Of a stretch of 28,843 nt of DNA, positions 21,186-28,843 are shown one piece after another. A program made the position numbers and the translations under genes. The DNA comes from DATLFS01 sp035540935. GTDB lineage: Bacteria > Actinomycetota > CADDZG01 > WHSQ01. Each line of letters opens with the position of its first letter. Positions within the stretch are counted from its first letter, which is position 1. The notes below the pieces were generated by a model. The model saw only the letters and a program-made list of their open reading frames with translations. It did no database searches and was not told the DNA's origin. The DNA is taken from the NCBI GenBank assembly GCA_035540935.1, contig DATLFS010000071.1, positions 1 through 28,843 on the forward strand, given 5' to 3'.

Positions 21186-24100
21186 TCCCCCACGCCCGTT
21201 GCGATCTCGGGGCGAAGCTCGATCAGACGGAGGAACGCCCGGACGACGTGCGGGTCGAACTGCGTTCCCGCCGCGCGCTCGAGTCTCCCGCACGCTTCCT
21301 CCAATGGAAGGGCCTTGCGGTAGGGGCGGTCGCTCGTCATCGCGTGGAAGGCGTCGACCACGAGGATGATCCGCGACTCGAGGGGGATGTCCTCGCCGGC
21401 TTTGCGGTCGGGATAGCCGCTTCCGTCGAAGTGCTCGTGACAGTGCCGGACGATGGGGCGGACGTCGGAGAGCCGCCCGATAGGAGCGAGGATCTTCTCG
21501 CCCAACTCCGGATGCGTCCGGATGACCTCCCACTCTCGGTCGTCCAGCGGCCCGGCCTTCGACAGGATGGCCGAGGGGATGCCGATCTTCCCGATGTCGT
21601 GGAAGAGAGCTCCGAGCTCGAGCCGCTTCAGCGCGTCGCGATCCATCCCCAGCTCGTCTCCGACGAGCAAGGCCGCGTCGGTGATCCAGCGAGCGTGCGA
21701 CGAGGTGTACTCGTCCTTCGCCTCCAGCGCGTTCGCCAGTGACTCCACGGTGTCGAGGAACGTGCGCTCGAGGTTCTCGAACGACAAAGCGTTGTTGACC
21801 GCCATCCCTACCTGGTTGGCGATCCCGGCGAGCAGGCGCATCTTCCGGTGAGAGAATTCGTAATCGCCCAGCGCCGGCGCGGTCGCGATGATGCAGGCGA
21901 GGCGTCCGCCTTCCAGCCGCAGCGGAGCCAGCACCGCCGGGAAGTTGTGCACCAGGTCGTCCGTCCCTTCGACGCTCTCGACCATCTTCTTGGTCACCAC
22001 GAGCGGGGACGTCGCCTCGCGGAAGAGGTCGACCACGTTCGCCGAGAAGCGGACCTTCTCGATCAACGTCTTCTCGTCCTGGTGGACCCCCCACGCCGCC
22101 GCGCAGCTCATGCCGCCGCGATCCACGTTCTCGAACCAGATGGTGGTCTTCGGCGCGCCGGTGATCTGCGCCGTCAACTCGACCGTGCGGCGGACGATGG
22201 TGTCTAGGTCGTTGGCGTCCGCGAGCTCGAAAGAGAAGCGCAGGAGCGAGCTCGCGATCTCCGCGTTCTCCTTGTACTCCCGGTAGAGGACCGCCTTCTG
22301 CAGCGCCGACGAGACGTGCGACGCGAGCGAGGCGAACAAGCGAAGCCGTTCCTCGGTGAAGTACTGGCCGTGTTTGTCGAACGGCTGCCGCACCGTGATC
22401 CAGCCGCTGAGTCCCTCGCCCGAGTAAAGGGGCGCCACTGCTACCGGGACCGGGATCGAACCGGGAGGAAGTCCGAACGCCGCGGCGGCTTCCTCGGGTG
22501 ACAGGCGGAAGGGCTCCCGATGGTCTCGCAGCAACGCCTCGCCCAGCTCGGGCGGTACGCGCATGCGGATCGCCGCCCTTCCCGTCTCTTCCTCCACGTA
22601 GCCCTCGTGAGCCGCGCAGCGGAACTCGCCGGTCCGCTCTTCCTTCAGCCACAGTGACGACTGCCTGGCGTCGAGCAGCCGCGCTGCCATACGAACCGTC
22701 TCATCGCAGATCGCGTTGAAGGCATGGATCCGGTTCGCAGCATCGGCGAATCCCAGGAGCGCGCGGGCGTGATCGGCCTCGCGGCGCTGCGCTTCGTAAA
22801 GGCGCGCGTTCTCCATCGCCACCGACGCGTGGCCCGTGAGGACCTCCAGCAAGCGGACGTCGTCTTCGTCGAACTGGCCGGTACCGAGCTTGGAGATCGC
22901 AACGACTCCGACGACCCGCACCCCGTACACGAGCGGCACGGCGAGGATCGACTCCTCGATGTCGTCGGTTCCGCTCACCTGCACCGCGAAATCGCACGTC
23001 AGCGCGTTGTCCACGAGTATCGACCGGCCGCTTTCCGCGGCCCGTCCCGTGATGCCCTCGCCGACCCGGCAGGTCACCGTCGACATCGCATCGTCCGTCG
23101 GCTGCGAGTCGCCGTGGTAGGCGATCGGCACGCACACGTCGTCCTCGACCATGTAGACCCTGCAGCTGTGGTAGTCGATGAGCGTGCGCAGCTCGGTTGC
23201 GATCGTGTTGCCGATCTCGCGTACGTCGTTCAGCCGGTTCAGCTTTCCGGCGAGCGATTGCAGCATCTTGAGGTGAGCGATCGATCGAACGTCGCCTCGC
23301 CGAACCCCCGTCCGCTCGACCTCCTCTGCGTCGTCGAAGAGGACGATCGCGTCCTTGCCCTTCGATTTCGCGCTCATCATCGCGGCCTCCGCGCAGGCGA
23401 CCAGCTCGCGTGGGTTCATCGCGTGCTCCGGCCCCTGGGCGATGCCGGCAGAGACCGTGATCTTCCCGGCGGGATCGAAATCATGCGCCGCCAGGCGATC
23501 GGCGACGCGTCGGGCGAGGACCAGCGCGTCGCCGGCGTCACACGACGGCAGGACGACGGCGAACTCCTCGCCGCCGATGCGGCAGGGCACGTCGGAGGCG
23601 CGGACGGTGGCTCGAAGGATGTCGCCGATCGCCACGAGGATGTGGTCGCCGACGGCATGCCCGTGGATGTCGTTCACGCGCTTGAAGTCGTCGAGGTCGA
23701 AGACCAGCAACGCCACGGAGTCGTGAGCTCTGCTGGCGCGGGTGAGCTCGGCACGGAGGCGCTCGTGGAAGAAGCGGTGGTTGTAGAGGCCCGTCAGCGA
23801 ATCCGTCTGAGCTTGATGCTCCAGCGCGGCGCGGATGTGAGCGTTGTCGATCGCGAGAGCCGCCGCATCGGCGAATCGCTGCGCGAGCTCGAACTCGTCA
23901 CGGTCGAACGTCGCGCCGGCCCCGGAACGGTAGATGTTGAGCGCGCCCTTCAGCGCATCGCGAGCGACGAGCGGGACACAGATGAGCGCCTCCGGCTCGA
24001 GCGGGGTTCCCGGAACCTGCTGTGCCCGCGGGTCGAGGTGGACCTCGTTGCTGATGAACGCCTCACGTCTCTGCGCGACCCAACCGGTGATCCCCTCGCC

Positions 24101-24364
24101 GAGCACCACGAACGAGCTCAGGACCTCCTCGGCCCATTGATCGCGCGCCACCACCGGCGTCAGGATGCTCGGATCCTCCCCGACGGCGTAGATCGTGAGT
24201 GAGTCGTACGGGACCAGCTCGGAGAGCGCATCCGCGGTGTGCTCGAGGAGGACGTCGACGCTCTGCTCGGACAGCAGGTCTCTGAAGAGATCGCCCAGAC
24301 GCCGGTAAGACGCGACCAGTGACGGCGCCGGGACGATCGTCCCCGGGTCCTGATGGTTGGTCAC
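21182..24364 (-). CDS. multidomain c-di-GMP protein: GAF-GGDEF-GAF-GAF-GAF-HD-GYP
   Basis: A 1060-residue cytoplasmic signalling protein. From the N-terminus: GAF 1 (about 18-175), a GGDEF domain (184-342) with an intact GGEEF (264-268) and an RASD inhibitory-site motif five residues before it, three further GAF-like domains (about 370-520, 530-690 and 700-860) and a complete HD-GYP domain (867-1055). The latter has FHDIGKIGIP (His922, Asp923), HPELGEKIL, CHEHFDGSGYP and VDAFHAMTSDRPYR. It could therefore both make and break c-di-GMP. No membrane segment is present, so GAF domains should sense soluble ligands. The GTG start has AAAGG 6 nt upstream; two in-frame ATGs further upstream lack ribosome sites. 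Domain borders are by eye. Confidence 0.93.
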   Translation of the reverse strand: MTNHQDPGTIVPAPSLVASYRRLGDLFRDLLSEQSVDVLLEHTADALSELVPYDSLTIYAVGEDPSILTPVVARDQWAEEVLSSFVVLGEGITGWVAQRREAFISNEVHLDPRAQQVPGTPLEPEALICVPLVARDALKGALNIYRSGAGATFDRDEFELAQRFADAAALAIDNAHIRAALEHQAQTDSLTGLYNHRFFHERLRAELTRASRAHDSVALLVFDLDDFKRVNDIHGHAVGDHILVAIGDILRATVRASDVPCRIGGEEFAVVLPSCDAGDALVLARRVADRLAAHDFDPAGKITVSAGIAQGPEHAMNPRELVACAEAAMMSAKSKGKDAIVLFDDAEEVERTGVRRGDVRSIAHLKMLQSLAGKLNRLNDVREIGNTIATELRTLIDYHSCRVYMVEDDVCVPIAYHGDSQPTDDAMSTVTCRVGEGITGRAAESGRSILVDNALTCDFAVQVSGTDDIEESILAVPLVYGVRVVGVVAISKLGTGQFDEDDVRLLEVLTGHASVAMENARLYEAQRREADHARALLGFADAANRIHAFNAICDETVRMAARLLDARQSSLWLKEERTGEFRCAAHEGYVEEETGRAAIRMRVPPELGEALLRDHREPFRLSPEEAAAAFGLPPGSIPVPVAVAPLYSGEGLSGWITVRQPFDKHGQYFTEERLRLFASLASHVSSALQKAVLYREYKENAEIASSLLRFSFELADANDLDTIVRRTVELTAQITGAPKTTIWFENVDRGGMSCAAAWGVHQDEKTLIEKVRFSANVVDLFREATSPLVVTKKMVESVEGTDDLVHNFPAVLAPLRLEGGRLACIIATAPALGDYEFSHRKMRLLAGIANQVGMAVNNALSFENLERTFLDTVESLANALEAKDEYTSSHARWITDAALLVGDELGMDRDALKRLELGALFHDIGKIGIPSAILSKAGPLDDREWEVIRTHPELGEKILAPIGRLSDVRPIVRHCHEHFDGSGYPDRKAGEDIPLESRIILVVDAFHAMTSDRPYRKALPLEEACGRLERAAGTQFDPHVVRAFLRLIELRPEIATGVGD

Positions 24365-24465
24365 ACCCGGCCTTTCGTGTCGAGATCGAGGCGCGGCGTC
24401 GCGCCGGGTCATGCAACTATCGGCCGGACACGGATATGCCTTGAGCCACGGCATCGGGAGGTCCC

Positions 24466-24756
24466 ATGGCGCTGGAGGTGACGGAAGAGGCCGCGGAGGT
24501 GCTCGCGCGGTCCCTGGAGATGGCCGGGATCCGCGGCGGCGGCGTCCGGCTGCGGGCGGCTCGCGGCCTGGGCGGCGGCGACGTGGTGCAGGTAGAGCTG
24601 GCCGACGGGCCGGGCCCGGGAGAGCACGTCGTCGAGGCGGGGCGCCTCAGGATCTTCGTCGACTCCGAGGTCGCCTCGATGTGGCCCGACGCCGTCCTGG
24701 CGCTCGAGCCGCAGCACGACACGGTCGTCCTGCGGCCGGCGGGCGCCGACACGTGA
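24466..24756 (+). CDS. HesB/IscA-like protein lacking cysteines
   Basis: A 96-residue protein that looks like the A-type/HesB fold: an opening helix (LEVTEEAAEVLARSLE), RGGGVRLRAARGLGGGDVVQVELADGPGPGEHVVEAGRLRIFVDSEVASMWPDAVLAL, and a short final strand. The order and the VFVD-type segment match HesB proteins, but none of the three cluster cysteines is present, so iron-sulphur binding in the usual way is excluded. GGGAGG lies 4 nt before the ATG. The stop overlaps the acylphosphatase start (GTGA). Its job is unknown; the family link is moderate because the protein is short. Confidence 0.65.
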   Translation: MALEVTEEAAEVLARSLEMAGIRGGGVRLRAARGLGGGDVVQVELADGPGPGEHVVEAGRLRIFVDSEVASMWPDAVLALEPQHDTVVLRPAGADT

Positions 24757-25019
24757 TCCGGCGCCGGATCGTCGTGTCCGGACGGGTGCAGGGCGTTTTC
24801 TTCCGCGACACGTGCCGCCGAGTGGCCGCCGAGCCGGATACGCCGTGCTCGGCGCGCAACCTCCCCGACGGTCGCGTGGAGGTGATCGTCGAAGGATCGC
24901 CCGAAGCGGTCGAGGCGGTGGTCGCCTGGTGCCGCCACGGCCCGGCCGGCGCGACCGTCACCGATGTCGAGGTGAACCAGGAAGAGCCCCGCGGCGCCCG
25001 CGGCTTCGACGTCGGCTGA
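24753..25019 (+). CDS. acylphosphatase
   Basis: An 88-residue acylphosphatase, which hydrolyses carboxyl-phosphate bonds. RVQGVFFRDT holds the phosphate-binding Arg18 and ARNLPDGRVEVIVEG holds Asn36, the two catalytic residues. The stretch before the Asn (AEPDTPCSARN) departs from the common LGVTGWVRN, but the loop length is kept. The GTG overlaps the previous stop, so the two small genes are co-translated. Its stop directly abuts the stop of the convergent aldehyde dehydrogenase gene, with no spacer. Confidence 0.9.
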   Translation: MIRRRIVVSGRVQGVFFRDTCRRVAAEPDTPCSARNLPDGRVEVIVEGSPEAVEAVVAWCRHGPAGATVTDVEVNQEEPRGARGFDVG

Positions 25020-26501
<1,482 letters not shown>

Positions 26502-26576
26502 CCGTGACCTCCTCGTCGAAGTCGGTGGGGAGCGCCACCCTACCGGGCGCGACGCCGCGGGTGAGAAGCTGGCCGG

Positions 26577-27188
26577 ATGGACCTCAACGCTTTCGGGCAG
26601 ACGCTCGTGACCCTTCTCGTGATCCTCGACCCGCTCGGGAACGTCCCCGTCTTCCTGGCGCTGACCGGCCGCATGGAACCGCGGCAGCGGAACCGCGCCG
26701 CCTATCAGGCGGTAGGCGTCGCGACGATCGTCGTGCTCGTCTTCGCCATCTTCGGGCGGCTGATCATCGAGTTCCTGTCGATCAGCCTCGAGAGCCTGAT
26801 GGTCGCCGGCGGGGTCCTCCTGTTCATCGTCGCCTTGGAGATGCTGCGAGGTGCAGAGAGTTTGATGTCCGCGGCGCACGCGGACGCGAACGTCGCGCTC
26901 GTGCCGCTCGGCACGCCGCTGCTCGCAGGTCCGGGCACCATTGTTGCGGCGATGGTGCAGATGGGCCGCTATCCGGACGCAGAAGGACGGATAGCCGTCA
27001 TCGCAGGGCTGATGGGCGCCCTGGTGGCAGTCCTCGCCGCGCTGAGGTTCGCAGCCGCGGCGTCACACCTGGTGAGGCCGAGCGCGATCCACTTCATGAC
27101 GAGGATCATGGGGCTGCTGCTGACCGCCATCGCCGTCCAGCTGGTCGTGGGCGCGGTCGCCCGCTGGAGCGAAGGCGGCCTTCCCTAG
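26577..27188 (+). CDS. MarC-family (UPF0056) membrane protein
   Basis: A 203-residue inner-membrane protein with six hydrophobic helices. It carries VILDPLGNVPVFLALTG near the N-terminus and VPLGTPLLAGPGTIVAAMV in the middle, the two conserved half-repeat motifs of the family. RIMGLLLTAIAVQLVVGA forms the last helix. The molecular function of MarC proteins is not settled; the old link to multiple antibiotic resistance was withdrawn for E. coli. The stop codon is part of a CTAG (27185-27188) that also holds the stop of the convergent kinase gene. Confidence 0.92.
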   Translation: MDLNAFGQTLVTLLVILDPLGNVPVFLALTGRMEPRQRNRAAYQAVGVATIVVLVFAIFGRLIIEFLSISLESLMVAGGVLLFIVALEMLRGAESLMSAAHADANVALVPLGTPLLAGPGTIVAAMVQMGRYPDAEGRIAVIAGLMGALVAVLAALRFAAAASHLVRPSAIHFMTRIMGLLLTAIAVQLVVGAVARWSEGGLP

Positions 27189-28597
27189 TCGCTGCCGAGC
27201 GGGGGCCGGTGATCCGGATGCGCCTTCGCCAACCACTCCTGCTCGGCGCGCCCCAGGCGTGTCTCCGACGGCTCGCCGAACCACATCTCTCGTGAGATCC
27301 GCTGCCAGTTGCGCGTGGCCTCGAGGCGCGCCATCACCGATCCGACGCCGAAAGACATCCGGTTGAACGTGACCATGAGGGGAGGAACGCCGAGCTTGCG
27401 GAGAGCCTGGAATGCCTCGGAGCGGGGATCGAACCCCGCGGCGCCGATGCTCGAGGCGAGATCAGGGTCGACCGTGACGGGCTTGTCCTCGAGCACGGGC
27501 CGGTTGATGAACTTCAAGTGGTGCCAGATCTGGTCGATGTCCGGCGTCCTCGCGTTCAGGATGCCCAGACCCTCCAAGGCCTCCCGGCAGCGCGACCGAT
27601 CGTCGTCGATCAGGGCAAGGATCGTCTCGAGCAACAACTTGTAGGTGCCGGGATCCACAGCGCGCATCAGCCCGTAGTCGAGGAACGCGACGCGGTCGTC
27701 GTCGAGCAACAGGTAGTTCCCGGGATGCGGATCGGCGGAGAACAGAAGGAACCTGTGGAAGCTCCCGTAGAAGAAGCGGAAGAGCATCTCCGCTAGCTCG
27801 TCCTTCCGCTCCTGCGGCCAGGTCATCGACGTCATGAACGGCTTCCCGTGGATGAACTCCTGGGTGATGACCCGCGGCCGGCAGTAGTCGGTATAGACGC
27901 GGGGGACGACGATGAACGGGTGGTCGTCGTAGAGCTGCCGGAAGTGATGCTGGTTCGCCGCTTCGCGCCGGTAATCGAGCTCTTCGAGTACCCGCTCTTT
28001 GACCTCGGCTGCGATCTCGCGCGGATCGAGATTGGGAGCGATGGCAACGGCGATCTTCGTCATCGCGGTGACGTTCTTCAGATCGGCCCGCACCGCCTCG
28101 TCGACGCCCGGATACTGGACCTTGACCGCCACCTCTTCGCCCGTCGGCAAGACGGCCCGGTGAACCTGTCCGATCGAGGCCGAAGCCACCGGCTCGTCGT
28201 CGAACTCGGCGAACACCTCGTCCACCGGCGCGCCGAACTCCTCGCGGATGACCTGCTTCGATGCCTCCGGGTCCATCGGCGGAGCCGAGTTCTGAAGCAT
28301 CGTCAGCGCGTCGCGATATGTCGCCACGTGCTCGTTGTCGGCCGCGAACTCATAGAAGGAGGCGAGTTGTCCAAGCTTCATCGCCGCACCCTTCATCTCT
28401 CCGAGCATCTGAACGAGCTGCTGCGCCGTCTGCCGGTGGAAGACGTCGAGGTATTCGTTAGCTCGGTCCGGGTGTGCGAAGGAGCGCGCCCGCGTGCCGA
28501 GGAACCTCGCGGCGGACTTGCCGGTCTGCCCTGCCAGCCGCGCTCCGCGCTGGAACCAGCCGGTCGGGATCGCTCCGCCGCGGTCTTTCTCCTCCAT
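27185..28597 (-). CDS. ABC1/UbiB (ADCK) family atypical kinase
   Basis: A 470-residue protein of the UbiB/ADCK family, relatives of which act on lipid or quinone biosynthesis as ATPases. The family set is complete: the KxGQ motif in MKGAAMKLGQLAS, the Ala-rich nucleotide loop ASASIGQVHRA in place of a Gly-rich loop, the lysine in VAVKVQYPG, ELDYRREA, SADPHPGNYLLL with the catalytic-like Asp and Asn, and FLDYG as the DFG equivalent. It lacks obvious C-terminal membrane helices, unlike E. coli UbiB. The ATG at 28597 has no ribosome site; TAGGGT lies 9 nt upstream. The role in this organism is not known; actinomycetotes with menaquinone commonly carry such proteins. Confidence 0.93.
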   Translation of the reverse strand: MEEKDRGGAIPTGWFQRGARLAGQTGKSAARFLGTRARSFAHPDRANEYLDVFHRQTAQQLVQMLGEMKGAAMKLGQLASFYEFAADNEHVATYRDALTMLQNSAPPMDPEASKQVIREEFGAPVDEVFAEFDDEPVASASIGQVHRAVLPTGEEVAVKVQYPGVDEAVRADLKNVTAMTKIAVAIAPNLDPREIAAEVKERVLEELDYRREAANQHHFRQLYDDHPFIVVPRVYTDYCRPRVITQEFIHGKPFMTSMTWPQERKDELAEMLFRFFYGSFHRFLLFSADPHPGNYLLLDDDRVAFLDYGLMRAVDPGTYKLLLETILALIDDDRSRCREALEGLGILNARTPDIDQIWHHLKFINRPVLEDKPVTVDPDLASSIGAAGFDPRSEAFQALRKLGVPPLMVTFNRMSFGVGSVMARLEATRNWQRISREMWFGEPSETRLGRAEQEWLAKAHPDHRPPLGSD

Positions 28598-28606
28598 GAG
28601 AGCACC

Positions 28607-28612
28607 ACCCTA
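28607..28612 (-). promoter_or_regulatory. candidate -10 element of the UbiB-family gene
   Basis: TAGGGT on the minus strand ends 9 nt before the ATG and would give a leader of about 3 nt. No ribosome site is seen between them. Confidence 0.3.
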
Positions 28613-28657
28613 CGAGGTGCCGGAGCCGGCGGGGACCGCAGGTAAGGTGGGACGGGC

Positions 28658-28843
28658 ATGAACCTTCGGCCGATCGCATCACTCGTCCTCGCGGTCGCGG
28701 TCGCCTGCGCTCCCGCTGCGCAAGAGGCGATGTCACCGCGAAGCCTCGGACCAACCGAGATGCCGCTCCCGTCGCCGACCGACGCCCCCGCCCCCGCCTG
28801 TGCCGGACGCTCCCTCGACCCGTTCGAACGGGAGGCTGCGATG
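28658..28843 (+). CDS. probable lipoprotein, 5' part (cut by window edge)
   Basis: An open frame from ATG to the last base of the window, 62 codons. The first residues, MNLRPIASLVLAVAVAC, have a positive residue, a hydrophobic core and a lipobox (A-V-A-C, Cys17), so a secreted lipoprotein is likely. A Pro/Ser/Thr/Ala-rich linker follows (MPLPSPTDAPAPAC), then CAGRSLDPFEREAAM, where a folded domain may begin. TAAGGT ends 9 nt before the ATG. It is divergent from the UbiB-like gene. The rest of the protein is outside the window and its family is not known to me. Confidence 0.65.
   Translation, partial: MNLRPIASLVLAVAVACAPAAQEAMSPRSLGPTEMPLPSPTDAPAPACAGRSLDPFEREAAM

Noticed and set aside
20304..22652. 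Minus-strand open frame of 782 codons
   Set aside because: It lies opposite the dehydratase and in the wrong frame of the GGDEF/HD-GYP gene, is rich in Arg, Gly and Pro, and shows no domain.
22724..24202. Plus-strand open frame of 492 codons
   Set aside because: Antisense to the GAF and GGDEF domains; no recognisable domain and a composition typical of an antisense frame in high-GC DNA.

Overview
The window is gene-dense, high-GC DNA (roughly two thirds G+C by eye) that reads as a chromosomal segment of an actinomycetote. Supporting traits are a complete yrbE-mce-mas locus with its ATPase, an F420-type LLM oxidoreductase, many GTG starts, ATGA/GTGA stop-start overlaps, and several start codons placed exactly where a leaderless transcript would begin. 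The mce genes are diverged from the mycobacterial ones, so a non-mycobacterial, perhaps deep-branching or uncultivated lineage is likely; this placement is inference. No tRNA, rRNA, IS element, phage gene or CRISPR array was seen, and no gap without a gene exceeds 300 bp.

Layout. (1) 1-1217, minus strand: two consecutive acyl-CoA dehydrogenase genes, the second cut by the window edge. (2) 1276-11321, plus strand: an Mce lipid importer locus, with MlaF/Mkl-like ATPase, two YrbE permeases, six MCE-domain subunits (two with lipoprotein-type signals) and one Mas-like accessory protein. (3) 11318-15840, mainly minus strand: LLM oxidoreductase, pterin-4a-carbinolamine dehydratase (plus strand), ispH, an EamA transporter, endonuclease III and a small membrane protein. 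(4) 15921-19090, plus strand: tetR-paaABCD, a phenylacetyl-CoA epoxidase operon with a probable TetR/PaaR operator over its promoter and no paaE. (5) 19091-21185: a probable yybP-ykoY (Mn2+) riboswitch, terC and a coupled threonine/serine dehydratase. (6) 21182-24364, minus strand: a 1060-residue GAF/GGDEF/HD-GYP c-di-GMP protein. (7) 24466-28843: a cysteine-less HesB/IscA-like protein with acylphosphatase, aldehyde dehydrogenase, MarC, an ABC1/UbiB kinase-like protein, and the start of a probable lipoprotein.

The common theme is uptake and oxidation of hydrophobic or aromatic carbon: Mce import, acyl-CoA dehydrogenases, phenylacetyl-CoA epoxidase, aldehyde dehydrogenase and an F420-type oxidoreductase. 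The most notable observations are a PaaC that appears to keep a full set of diiron ligands at nearly the same spacing as PaaA, a yrbE gene whose best ribosome site points to an ATC codon, recurrent leaderless promoter geometry, and three convergent gene pairs that share a single CTAG for both stop codons.
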